Notes: generated by a model not told the origin, from the sequence alone. Positions 44,443-52,866 are shown, counted from the first letter of the stretch. The stretch: 64,000 nt of DNA from Crocinitomicaceae bacterium (GCA_021325675.1 JAJTCM010000001.1:496001-560000), one strand, 5' to 3'. Program-made: numbers and translations.

Positions 44443-44829
44443 ATGAAACAAATTTCTAAACACGCTTTACTCTTTTTGGCCGCTTTGATGGTGTTGAATT
44501 TCACACTTTCTTCCTGCGAGAGTAAGGATCCCTCTGTTTTAAAAGTCTTTGTTCACGATGAGAGCGCCAACCTTTTGCCAAAGGCACAGGTCATCATTAT
44601 CGGCGATACGGAATCAAATCCACCGACGATTGATTATGTGGACACTTTTTATACAGACAACCTGGGCGTAGCGGTTTTTAACCTGGAAGATTTTTTTGCT
44701 GCTTCCGGAAAAACGGTTCAATCCGGCTACTTTGATATCCTTGTTAAATATCAGAATAAAGAAGCTACCGGCCGGATCCGTGTGAAAAAACACATTACAT
44801 CCGTTCAGTCCATTTATTTCGAACCTTGA
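44443..44829 (+). CDS. Lipoprotein with Ig-like fold, first TonB-operon gene
   Basis: A 128-residue lipoprotein; the lipobox is LSSCES (Cys25). One beta-sandwich domain follows, resembling the carboxypeptidase regulatory domain: VLKVFVHDESANLLPKAQVI, YTDNLGVAVFNLEDFF, GYFDILVKYQNKEATGRIRV. The next gene encodes a paralogue of the same size with the same pattern, and both precede the TonB receptor. They may be surface-exposed partners of the receptor. No named family recognised. Confidence 0.75.
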   Translation: MKQISKHALLFLAALMVLNFTLSSCESKDPSVLKVFVHDESANLLPKAQVIIIGDTESNPPTIDYVDTFYTDNLGVAVFNLEDFFAASGKTVQSGYFDILVKYQNKEATGRIRVKKHITSVQSIYFEP

Positions 44830-44840
44830 ATCTAAAAGAT

Positions 44841-45218
44841 ATGAAATTCTCAACTATCGCTGCAACATCTGTTTTCTTTATAGCGGCTTTTTTAGTGATT
44901 TCTTCCTGTAACCGGAAAGAAGATACAATTGCAAAAGTGTATATTTTCGACAAAAACGATAATCCTGTTTCCAGCGCTGAAGTGATCGTATACGCAGAGC
45001 CATCTGAAAACTCCATCGATAAGGATACAATTCCGGCAAGCACAGCGATTACGAACGCTACAGGCGAGGCTATCTTTAATTTCAATGAGCTTTACCAGCT
45101 GGGCCAGTCAGGCGTTGCAGTACTGAACATTATCGCAACAAAAGATACGTTGGAAGGCGCCGGTGTAATCCAGGTGATTGAAGAACAAACTTCAGAAGCA
45201 AAAGTACGCATCCAATAA
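44841..45218 (+). CDS. Lipoprotein paralogue, second TonB-operon gene
   Basis: A 125-residue lipoprotein (lipobox LVISSCNR, Cys23) with the same fold as its neighbour: IAKVYIFDKNDNPVSSAEVI, ITNATGEAIFNFNELYQLGQ, VLNIIATKDTLEGAGVIQVI. A frame from TTG at 44826 reads back into the previous gene and would spoil the signal peptide, so the ATG at 44841 is chosen. It lies 16 nt before the TonB receptor and probably arose by duplication of the preceding gene. Confidence 0.75.
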   Translation: MKFSTIAATSVFFIAAFLVISSCNRKEDTIAKVYIFDKNDNPVSSAEVIVYAEPSENSIDKDTIPASTAITNATGEAIFNFNELYQLGQSGVAVLNIIATKDTLEGAGVIQVIEEQTSEAKVRIQ

Positions 45219-45234
45219 TTTAACGGGCCTGTAA

Positions 45235-47634
45235 ATGAAAGTAGCAAGTCTTCTTTTCTTTGCATTCCTGGCCCAGTTATCATTTTCGCAGGATAAATTT
45301 ACCCTCAGCGGCAGTATTAGCGATGCTAAGACCGGCGAGTCCGTTGTTGGTGCAAAAATCTTTTTCCCTTTTCTCGGTGAAGGAACGGTGAGCAACTCTT
45401 ACGGTTTTTATTCCATAACAGTCCCGGCAGGGAATTACGAAGTTATTTATTCGGCTACGGGCCTGGACTCCGTTGTGCGTCTGCTTGTGCTTGACCGGGA
45501 CACGATCCTGAATGTCGAGCTGGGGAACGGCGTTGCTGTCAAAGAGCTGAATGAAGTCAATATCAACGCGAAACAAGGTGAAAACGTAAATAGCACCAAA
45601 ATCGGACAGATCGAGCTGGACGTCAACCAGCTGAAAACGCTCCCGGCTTTCATGGGGGAAGTAGATATCATAAAAATGATCCAGCTTTTACCGGGCGTTT
45701 CTTCGGCAAGTGAAGGCGGACAAGGCTTTTATGTGCGGGGCGGCGGTCCTGACCAAAACCTCGTTTTACTGGACGAAGCACAGGTATATAATGCTTCCCA
45801 CTTATTTGGTTTCTTCTCAGTTTTCAATGCGGACGCCGTTAAAACGGTCAACCTGATCAAAGGTGGAATGCCTGCGAATTTTGGCGGGCGGATGTCTTCC
45901 GTGCTGGAAGTAACGATGAACGAAGGCAATTACAAGCAATTCCGTATAAAAGGCGGCCTGGGCCTTATTTCTTCGCGCCTGGCTTTTGAAGGGCCAATCA
46001 AAAAAGACGTGGGCTCATTCATGGTTTCGGCACGGCGTACGTACATCGATGTTCTGATGAAAGCGCTTATCCCCAAAAGCTCGCCTTTTGCAGGTTCGGG
46101 ATATTTTTTCCATGATTTTAACCTCAAAGCCAATTACAAGCTGGGAAAAAAAGACAGGATTTTCTTCAGCGGATATTATGGTAAGGACCAGTTTACGTAT
46201 GCCAACAGATCGGATAATTTTTCGGTTGAAATGCCCTGGGGAAACACAACGGGCGCTTTGCGCTGGAACCACATTTTCAACCCGAAGCTTTTCATGAATG
46301 TCACCGGGACTTATACGGATTACCTGTTTAAATTCGTTTCTGCCCAGGATGTTTTCAAGTTTGAGCTCAAGTCCGGTGTCCGCGACCTGGGAAATAAAAT
46401 TGATTTTTCGTACTATCCCAATACGCGCCACAAGATCAAATGGGGGAGCGAGTACATTTTTCACACGTTTACGCCTGTCAGCGTTTCTGCTTCCCAGGAA
46501 GACGTTGTTTTTGACACCGGTGAAGCACAGCATCTGAAAAGCCACGAAACGGCGGTATACCTGCTGGACGAAGTCGACCTGAATGAGTTTATCCGCGTAA
46601 ATGTCGGCGCACGTTACAACATGTACCAGTTTGTTGGCCCTTTCAAGCGTTTTATTCACGGGCCGGTTAATGGACAGGACACGGTCATTGAATACGGGAA
46701 GAACGAAATTATCCAGTTTTATCACGGACTTGAGCCGCGGATTGCCGGTCGTTTTTTACTGCGCGACCACAGCTCATTTAAAGCCGGGTATTCTTACAAT
46801 TACCAGTATGTACACCTGACTTCCCTGAGCGCGGTTTCTCTGCCAACGGATATCTGGTTTCCTTCAACCGACCTGGCGAAGCCGCAAACAGGGTGGCAGG
46901 GTTCTGTGGGTTACTTCCGGAATTTCAAAAAAGACATGTACGAAACTTCGATAGAAGTCTATTACAAGAAAATGAACAACCTGATCGAGTATAAGCAAGG
47001 CGCTTTGCCGCAGGATAACGTAAACGACAATACGGATAACCTGCTGGTTTTTGGTGACGGAATGAGCTACGGAGCTGAGCTCTTTATTAAAAAATCTTTG
47101 GGAAAGCTGACGGGCTGGATTGGCTACACCTGGTCGAAAACGGACCGTTACTTCCCGGTACTTCAGCCGGATCCTTTTCCTGCAAAATATGACCGCCGCC
47201 ATGATTTATCCGTTGTTGCAGGCTACAAATTGAACGAGCGCTGGACTTTTGGCGCAACTTTCATTTACGCTACCGGGAATACGCTGACTTTGCCGGCTAG
47301 CTGGTATGTGCAGAACCAGGATTTGCTGTTCAACTACGGCGCACGCAATTCGACACGCATGTCCCCGTATCACCGGCTTGATTTATCGGTCACCTTGTAT
47401 GACAAAGCCGTAAAAACCCGGAAAGACGAAAAAACAGGTGAGAATGTGGAAGTTCCGCGCCGTTTCCGGAGTAACTGGAGCTTTTCGGTATATAACGTCT
47501 ATAACCGCTCCAATCCTTACTTCTTATATATTGACAATGACGGCGAATTGCTGGAAGGCGATTTTAAGATTACAGTAAAGCAGGTGACTTTGTTCCCTAT
47601 ATTGCCAAGCCTGACGTGGAATTTTGAGTTTTAG
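45235..47634 (+). CDS. TonB-dependent outer-membrane receptor
   Basis: A 799-residue outer-membrane transporter (signal peptide MKVASLLFFAFLAQLSFSQ). Residues 20-105 form a carboxypeptidase-type regulatory domain (FTLSGSISDAKTGESVVGAK). The plug follows (IKMIQLLPGVSSASEGGQGF, YVRGGGPDQNLVLLDEAQVY). The barrel ends in a terminal aromatic, SLTWNFEF, as in other TonB receptors. The substrate is not recognisable. It belongs with the two lipoproteins upstream and the DUF4249-type lipoprotein downstream, a common Bacteroidota pairing. The four-helix-bundle gene now separates it from the latter. Confidence 0.93.
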   Translation: MKVASLLFFAFLAQLSFSQDKFTLSGSISDAKTGESVVGAKIFFPFLGEGTVSNSYGFYSITVPAGNYEVIYSATGLDSVVRLLVLDRDTILNVELGNGVAVKELNEVNINAKQGENVNSTKIGQIELDVNQLKTLPAFMGEVDIIKMIQLLPGVSSASEGGQGFYVRGGGPDQNLVLLDEAQVYNASHLFGFFSVFNADAVKTVNLIKGGMPANFGGRMSSVLEVTMNEGNYKQFRIKGGLGLISSRLAFEGPIKKDVGSFMVSARRTYIDVLMKALIPKSSPFAGSGYFFHDFNLKANYKLGKKDRIFFSGYYGKDQFTYANRSDNFSVEMPWGNTTGALRWNHIFNPKLFMNVTGTYTDYLFKFVSAQDVFKFELKSGVRDLGNKIDFSYYPNTRHKIKWGSEYIFHTFTPVSVSASQEDVVFDTGEAQHLKSHETAVYLLDEVDLNEFIRVNVGARYNMYQFVGPFKRFIHGPVNGQDTVIEYGKNEIIQFYHGLEPRIAGRFLLRDHSSFKAGYSYNYQYVHLTSLSAVSLPTDIWFPSTDLAKPQTGWQGSVGYFRNFKKDMYETSIEVYYKKMNNLIEYKQGALPQDNVNDNTDNLLVFGDGMSYGAELFIKKSLGKLTGWIGYTWSKTDRYFPVLQPDPFPAKYDRRHDLSVVAGYKLNERWTFGATFIYATGNTLTLPASWYVQNQDLLFNYGARNSTRMSPYHRLDLSVTLYDKAVKTRKDEKTGENVEVPRRFRSNWSFSVYNVYNRSNPYFLYIDNDGELLEGDFKITVKQVTLFPILPSLTWNFEF

Positions 47635-47656
47635 GAATTGATTGGATTGGGGAATT

Positions 47657-48232
47657 CGTAGATTTGTAGATTCGTTAATCCGAAGATTCCGGATTTGAAG
47701 ATTTTGGATTTGTAACGTTTGATTGCTTAATTAAATTTTTTTAATTATATTTAGTCTGATTTAACCTTTTACAGCATGAGAACACTTGAAGAACTACCTA
47801 TCTGGCAATTGAGCCGTGTATTAAATAAAGAATTGATAACTATATTAAAAAGCACAGATGATTTTAATACCGGTTATTTGAAAAATCATATATTCAAAAC
47901 ATCAGGAAGCGTTGTGAATAATATCGCTGAAGGATTTGAAAGAAGTGGAAATAAAGAATTGATTAATTTTTTATCTATTTCGAAGGGTGGTTTGGGAGAA
48001 TTAAAATCACAACTTGACAGAGCTTATGATTTTTGCATGATTGATGAAAATACCCTGAATCATTTATTAAGTAAGAATAACCAGATTTCAATTCAAATTA
48101 ACCAATTCATTCTTTACTTAAAAAGAAGTGAAGGTTCTAAATTTAACTGAGATGATGGAACTAAAATATATTGAAAAACTTTTGGCCGGCATAGGTAGGA
48201 ACGTAACTAATCTACGAATCTACAAATCTGCG
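47657..48232. repeat. Inverted arms flanking the four-helix-bundle gene
   Basis: CGTAGATTTGTAGATTCGT (47657-47675) and its inverted partner at 48214-48232 are complementary at 18 of 19 positions. They enclose 538 nt that contain the four-helix-bundle gene. The right arm lies within the coding frame of the next lipoprotein. The same phrase occurs at 31447-31515 without cargo. Confidence 0.75.
47776..48150 (+). CDS. Four-helix-bundle protein (23S intervening-sequence type)
   Basis: A 124-residue helical protein: LEELPIWQLSRVLNKELI, KNHIFKTSGSVVNNIAEGFE (the most conserved part), FLSISKGGLGELKSQLDRAY. This matches the TIGR02436 family, best known from intervening sequences in 23S rRNA genes and related to Avd proteins of diversity-generating retroelements. 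Here it stands outside any rRNA, AT-rich compared with its neighbours, inside a pair of inverted arms and between a TonB receptor and its lipoprotein. No reverse transcriptase is nearby. Function is unknown; RNA binding is inferred from relatives. Confidence 0.88.
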   Translation: MRTLEELPIWQLSRVLNKELITILKSTDDFNTGYLKNHIFKTSGSVVNNIAEGFERSGNKELINFLSISKGGLGELKSQLDRAYDFCMIDENTLNHLLSKNNQISIQINQFILYLKRSEGSKFN

Positions 48233-49183
48233 AATCTACGAGTTCTTATTGGGCTAAGCGTTTTATCTATTACCTTGTCAGGCTGCCAGAAAGACGTCAA
48301 AATCGACATTCCCGGCTATGTGGAGCTGCTGGTTATTGACGGTTATATCGAAACCGGTCAGCCACCCCTGGTTTTATTATCGACATCAAAGGACATTTAT
48401 GCGCCAACGGATTTGAATTCCTTCCTGGAGGGTTATGTTTCCGGGGCAATCGTTACTGTGAGTGATGGCACAAACACAGTGCAGCTGGATGAGATTTGTA
48501 CGGACAACCTGCCTCCGGGAACGGAAGAGCTTGCGGCACAGATCTTTGGCGTTCCCGTGAGTGATGTGGGCAACTACCATCTGTGCGCTTACACAACTTT
48601 CAACCCGGTGATGTTTGGCCAGGTTGGGAAAATCTATACGCTTACGGTGACATACGAAGATAAAACCTATACGGCGCTGACAAAAATCGGGCAGCCGACA
48701 GCTTTTGATTCCGTTTACTGGAAACCGGCCGAAGGTTACCCGGAATACGGTTATTCTTACGTTACGCTGACAGATCCGGCGGCTACCTACGACGCTTACA
48801 TGTGGGAAGTGAAGCGCATCAATAACAAGGCAGACGGAACCGATATGGATGATTTGTTCATGAAAACTTATGCACCGGTATTTGACGATGAGTTTTTCAA
48901 TGGGATGACTTTTGATTTCTGGTATGAAAACCCCATGTCTTTTGGTGACGAAGTTGAAGAACCATATCGCGGCTATTACAAACTGGGCGATACTGTAGTG
49001 ATTAAATTCTCCAAAATGGACAGGGATGTGTACGAGTTTTATGAAAAAAAATACGTACAGCTGAGCAGCGGGGGGAGTCCTTTCGCGTCACCTTCCAATA
49101 TTCCGTCCAATATCAAAGGTGGTGCGCTGGGCGTTTGGGCAGGTTTTTCCACGCATTTTGACACGCTGGTCTGCGTACCTTGA
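48155..49183 (+). CDS. DUF4249-like TonB-partner lipoprotein
   Basis: A 342-residue lipoprotein, with lipobox TLSGCQK about 45 residues from the start. The domain after it (DIPGYVELLVIDGYIETGQP, VTVSDGTNTVQLDEICTDN, YTLTVTYEDKTYTALTKIG) is typical of DUF4249 proteins that follow TonB receptors. The N-terminal segment before the signal core (TNLRIYKSANLR) is encoded by the repeat arm and is unusually long for a lipoprotein signal. The native start was probably lost or moved when the element upstream inserted; no closer ATG, GTG or TTG exists. ATG 48152 is an equal alternative. Confidence 0.82.
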   Translation: MELKYIEKLLAGIGRNVTNLRIYKSANLRVLIGLSVLSITLSGCQKDVKIDIPGYVELLVIDGYIETGQPPLVLLSTSKDIYAPTDLNSFLEGYVSGAIVTVSDGTNTVQLDEICTDNLPPGTEELAAQIFGVPVSDVGNYHLCAYTTFNPVMFGQVGKIYTLTVTYEDKTYTALTKIGQPTAFDSVYWKPAEGYPEYGYSYVTLTDPAATYDAYMWEVKRINNKADGTDMDDLFMKTYAPVFDDEFFNGMTFDFWYENPMSFGDEVEEPYRGYYKLGDTVVIKFSKMDRDVYEFYEKKYVQLSSGGSPFASPSNIPSNIKGGALGVWAGFSTHFDTLVCVP

Positions 49184-49193
49184 TTTTCTTGTT

Positions 49194-49201
49194 TATTTTT
49201 G
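49194..49201 (+). promoter_or_regulatory. -7 box at the miaA start
   Basis: TATTTTTG, exact TAnnTTTG, ends 4 nt before the ATC where MiaA homology begins. A -33 TTG at normal spacing is missing. Confidence 0.45.
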
Positions 49202-49205
49202 CAGG

Positions 49206-50114
49206 ATCAAACGTCTGATTGTCATACAGGGACCAACGGCAAGCGGTAAAACTGCTTTGGCGATCGCTTTGGCGAAAAAATTCAGCACAGTGATCCTTTC
49301 AGCTGATTCACGACAGTTTTACAAAGAAATGGCTATCGGAACAGCCAAGCCTTCTGGAGAGGAACAGGAAGGGATCAGGCATTATTTTATTGACAGTCAC
49401 AGTTTAAACGATTCTGTAACAGCTGCTTCGTACGAAAAGGAAGCGCTGGAGGTACTGTTAAAGGAATTTCAGCAGCATAACACTATAATCCTCGTGGGTG
49501 GCTCAGGGATGTTTATTTCGGCCTTGTGCGACGGCCTGGACCCGGTTCCTTCTTCAGTGGAATTGCGTGAAGAGCTGAACAGGGAAGTGGAACAGTTTGG
49601 TTTGCTCAATTTGTTGGAAGAGCTGCAGCACGCCGATCCGGAGTATTACGGGCAGGTTGACCGCGAAAACCCGGTGCGTGTGATCCGCGCTATTGAAGCG
49701 ATCCGCCTGAGCGGGAAAACGTATTCGGAGCTTCGCCGGGGACAAAAGCAGGAGCGTTTTTTCAGCAGCGGGCGTTTTGTCATTGATTTGCCGCGGGAGG
49801 TGCTGTACGACCGGATCAACCGCCGCGTCGACCTGATGTTTGAAGCAGGATTGCTTAAAGAAGCCGAATCATTAAAAGCTTACCGGGATTTGCAGGCGTT
49901 GAATACGGTAGGTTACAAAGAGCTGTTTGATTATTTTGACGGAAAGATTTCCCTGGAGGACGCAAAAGACCTGGTCAAGCAAAATACCCGGCGCTATGCC
50001 AAAAGACAGCTCACCTGGTTCCGGCGTGATGCAGGAGCGCATTGGCTGAAAGGTACAGATACTGAGAGCCAGCTCAGGGAAGTAATGGGCTTTTACGCTG
50101 AAAGCTGGAAGTGA
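49206..50114 (+). CDS. miaA: tRNA dimethylallyltransferase
   Basis: About 302 residues from the family start. It adds a dimethylallyl group to A37 of tRNAs that read codons beginning with U. It has the P-loop RLIVIQGPTASGKTALAIAL and the substrate loop ILSADSRQFYKEMAIGTAKP. The tRNA-binding motifs are HYFIDSHSLND, ILVGGSGMFISALCDGLD, RVIRAIEAIRLSGKTYSE and LNTVGYKELFDYFDG, and it ends with KQNTRRYAKRQLTWFRRDA. Homology begins at an ATC (49206-49208). The in-frame alternatives GTG 49119, GTG 49122 and TTG 49158 all overlap the lipoprotein gene and add a non-homologous tail, so the start is unresolved. Confidence 0.93.
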   Translation: MKRLIVIQGPTASGKTALAIALAKKFSTVILSADSRQFYKEMAIGTAKPSGEEQEGIRHYFIDSHSLNDSVTAASYEKEALEVLLKEFQQHNTIILVGGSGMFISALCDGLDPVPSSVELREELNREVEQFGLLNLLEELQHADPEYYGQVDRENPVRVIRAIEAIRLSGKTYSELRRGQKQERFFSSGRFVIDLPREVLYDRINRRVDLMFEAGLLKEAESLKAYRDLQALNTVGYKELFDYFDGKISLEDAKDLVKQNTRRYAKRQLTWFRRDAGAHWLKGTDTESQLREVMGFYAESWK

Positions 50115-50262
50115 ATTCGAAAATTAGCTTCAGTGTGCGGATTAGCTGCGCTCAGTGCATGAAAATATCCCCGAACGTAACTCATCGGTTGTAATTGATC
50201 TTATAAAAAAACGGGTAAGGGAATCTAAATAATCTAACTTTCAGTGGTTTGTGGTTGTTTGC

Positions 50263-50475
50263 CTAAATCAGGCTCGACAAATCTACTCCCATTGCTTCGC
50301 TGATATTTTTCAATAGAAGAATACTTGGGTTTAGCTCGCCTTTTTCAATCCGCTGGATGGTGCTTTTTGCAACATTTGAATTGTCTGCCAGCTCTTGTTG
50401 GCTAAAACCTGCGTTATTTCGTATTTTTCTAAGATTATTACCGATTTGTTGTAAATATTCTTTGTTTTTATCCAT
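50263..50475 (-). CDS. Small XRE-family DNA-binding protein
   Basis: A 70-residue helix-turn-helix protein, essentially only the Cro/CI domain (IGNNLRKIRNNAGFSQQELA, DNSNVAKSTIQRIEKGELNP, LKNISEAMGVDLSSLI). The recognition helix is STIQRIEKG. No effector domain or toxin partner is adjacent, so it may regulate itself or a nearby promoter; a 13-bp palindrome lies 43 nt upstream. It could also be half of an unseen toxin-antitoxin pair, but no toxin is encoded here. Confidence 0.87.
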   Translation of the reverse strand: MDKNKEYLQQIGNNLRKIRNNAGFSQQELADNSNVAKSTIQRIEKGELNPSILLLKNISEAMGVDLSSLI

Positions 50476-50785
50476 GGTGGCAAATCAAACGATTAAAAAA
50501 AAAATTGATGGTAGCGTATTAGCCGCTAATTTTTTTTGTATATTTGAGGGGCAAAATAAGAGTTTCATCTAAAGAAAACATAATTTTATAATTTCGAGCC
50601 TGTCACTGTCCAATCGGATTTTACGCCATTAAAATTGTATTTGATTTAATAACAAAAGAATAAACGAAATGTTTAAGTCTTTGATGAAAAAATATAACAA
50701 AAACTAACCGTATATGGCTTTTTAAAGATATAAAAATCTGTAATTCAATTTAAAACGTATAAAAAAATCGTGGAATAAAAGTAGG
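50476..50785. other. 310-nt gap with palindrome and orphan promoter box
   Basis: ATTAGCCGCTAAT (50518-50530) is a perfect palindrome with one central base, followed by T8. TATATTTG (50539-50546, plus strand) is an exact -7 box just behind it, so the palindrome could be an operator for the adjacent XRE protein. A 12-codon frame lies at 50669-50707 (MFKSLMKKYNKN). No other gene or RNA is recognised. Confidence 0.4.
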
Positions 50786-51055
50786 ATGGGGAAATATAGT
50801 GAGATAGAAAAATTATTCCAGGATGTGCTGGACGAAAAAGACAGGTTTAAGATATTTGCAGAAGCAGAGGAGATTTGCAAGAAGCTGAAAGAGACGGAGT
50901 TTAAAGAAGAGTGTTCCGATGAAAAGGAGGACTGTATTGATAAAACGCACAATTTACTGAGCATTTATTCAATTACCTTCAATGAGATCATGCGGGAAAA
51001 AATCCGCCAGCAAAAGGATAAAGTGCTGAAATGTATTGACGCTAAGGATAATTAA
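50786..51055 (+). CDS. Small charged helical protein
   Basis: An 89-residue cytosolic protein without signal or membrane segment, almost entirely helical and rich in Glu and Lys (YSEIEKLFQDVLDEKDRFKI, EEICKKLKETEFKEECSDEK, ITFNEIMREKIRQQKDKVLK). Cysteines at several positions (EEIC, EEC, DC, KC) could form disulfides or bind metal, but there is no clear pattern. It is convergent with dnaX and the two stop codons overlap (TTAA at 51052-51055). Family not recognised. Confidence 0.6.
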   Translation: MGKYSEIEKLFQDVLDEKDRFKIFAEAEEICKKLKETEFKEECSDEKEDCIDKTHNLLSIYSITFNEIMREKIRQQKDKVLKCIDAKDN

Positions 51056-52778
51056 AAATCAATATCCAGGTTAAACGTTTTCAGGAAAGAATGCAGGTTG
51101 GCGTTTTTCTTCGCAAGGGCATCAAATTTGTCTTTGCCGGTAAGGTAGCGTGTATTTTCTTCCTGCTGTGTGCTGATATCAAAATGCAGGGTGACGGACC
51201 AGTTATTGAGCTTTTCCCGCACAAAATCCGACATATCGCTTAATTTTTCCTGTAAATTGCTTACCTGTACCTGGTTGTCGCAATCCTGGTGGATTTCGTT
51301 TTCGTTATAAATTTTCGGATCGCGCTTCGTGAGGGCGTAATAAATCGTGTCAAAGCCTTCATCCTTCATTTTGAAAGCATACTGCTTCCATACCATTTTG
51401 ACCTGGTCAAGCGTAAACGGCGTTTGCGGCCGGTTGGAATAATCCTGGATAACTCCCTGGTTTTGCTCTTCCGTGTGGTGGAGCATCTGCTTGATGGATA
51501 AATGCTGGGTTTTGAGGTTGCCAACGGGCTGCTTGAGCGTTTGCGGCTCAGCTTTAACTTGTGCAGGTGGCCGTTCCTGTGGAAGTGAGGGCTTGTTCTG
51601 CGGGTTCGGTGTTGCCGGTCTGACAGATTGATTGGCGAACGGGATCAGCGTTACCGGGTCAGTCAGGGATTTTTTTTTTCGGACTCACTTTTCAGGGAGC
51701 AGAGCTGCATCAGCGCAAATTCAACGAGAAGCCGCTGATTTTTGGAAGCTTTGTAGTCCACGTCGGCCTTACTCAAAACAGCCAGCGCCCGCATAATCAA
51801 TTGTGAATCGATTGTTTTGGAAGCTTCTACAAAGCGGCCTTCGATCGTTTCTCCGACTTCAAGCAGTTTGGCAGTGCGCGGATCCTTGCAAACGAGCAGG
51901 TTTCTGAGGTGCTCAGCAAGACCGATCACAAAATGATGGCCGTCAAATCCTTTTTCAATTACGTCGTTGAAAAGCAGCAGACAGCTTGGGATATCTTCTT
52001 TTAGTGCAAATTCGACAACCTTAAAGTAATAGTCGTAGTCAAGAACGTTAAGATTTTCTCTTACAGCCTGGTAAGTTAAATTAGTACCTGTAAAAGTAAC
52101 GATTTGGTCAAAGATGGATAAAGCGTCACGCAGGGCGCCTTCCGCTTTCTGGGCAATGAGGTTAAGTCCTTCTGCTTCAGCTGAAATCCCTTCTTTAGTG
52201 GCGATGTACATCAGGTGGTCGGCGATGTCTTTTACCCGTATGCGCGAGAAGTCAAAGATCTGGCAGCGGGAAAGGATCGTCGGGATAATTTTATGCTTTT
52301 CCGTGGTGGCAAGGATGAAAATCGCGTGGGACGGAGGTTCCTCGAGCGTTTTCAGGAAAGCGTTGAACGCACTCGAAGACAGCATGTGGACCTCATCGAT
52401 GATGTACACCTTCTTGGTTCCGAGCTGCGGGGCGATCCGAACCTGGTCGATCAGGTTGCGAATGTCTTCCACGGAGTTATTGGAAGCGGCATCAAGCTCG
52501 TAAATGTTGAGCGAGGCCCCTTCATTAAACGATTTACAGGATTCACAAGCGTCACAGGCTTCCACTTCGTCGTTCCGGTTGGAGCAATTGATAGTTTTGG
52601 CAAGGATCCGGGCTGTAGTCGTTTTACCGACACCGCGGGAACCGCAAAACAGGAAAGCCTGGGCAAGATGATCGTTTTTAATGGCGTTTTTGAGCGTAGC
52701 CGTAATGGATTTCTGTCCCACAACCGTTTCAAAGGTCTGCGGCCTGTATTTCCTGGCGGATACAATGTAATCACTCAT
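51052..52778 (-). CDS. dnaX: DNA polymerase III gamma/tau, split by an A10 frameshift site
   Basis: The clamp-loader ATPase. Frame 1 (52778 to TGA at 51663) encodes 371 residues: P-loop GSRGVGKTTTARI, zinc-binding Cys cluster CSNRNDEVEACDACESC, Walker B VYIIDEVHMLS and sensor region FILATTEKHK. It ends 2 codons after ten consecutive A on the coding strand (51670-51679). A -1 shift there opens a frame with no stop down to 51052, giving a product of about 575 residues. Its tail contains a Pro/Gln linker and a helical C-terminal domain (LTLDQVKMVWKQYAF-like FTLDQVKMVWKQYAFKMKDE). This would be tau, and the early stop gamma. A sequencing or assembly indel is the main alternative. The -7 box lies 7 nt upstream. 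Confidence 0.9.
51670..51679 (-). promoter_or_regulatory. A10 slippery run in dnaX
   Basis: Ten A on the coding strand (GA-AAA-AAA-AAT context) just before the gamma stop TGA. One inserted A in the message, or a -1 ribosomal slip, joins both frames. Similar runs cause transcriptional slippage in Thermus dnaX; E. coli uses an A-rich ribosomal slip. Confidence 0.7.
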
Positions 52779-52785
52779 AACAGCA

Positions 52786-52793
52786 CAAAAATA
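52786..52793 (-). promoter_or_regulatory. -7 box of dnaX
   Basis: TATTTTTG on the minus strand, exact TAnnTTTG, 7 nt before the ATG. The message would be nearly leaderless. Confidence 0.5.
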
Positions 52794-52794
52794 G

Positions 52795-52815
52795 CAAAGA
52801 AAATCGGCTTTGCCG
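52795..52815 (-). terminator. Hairpin after the first paralogue gene
   Basis: CGGC-AAA-GCCG on the minus strand, followed by ATTTTCTTT, ends transcription of the gene at 52867 just before the dnaX promoter. Confidence 0.55.
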
Positions 52816-52866
52816 CCCGATTGTTGAAAACTTTGGAAAGAATAGGCTCAAAAGGGTTTCCGGCGA

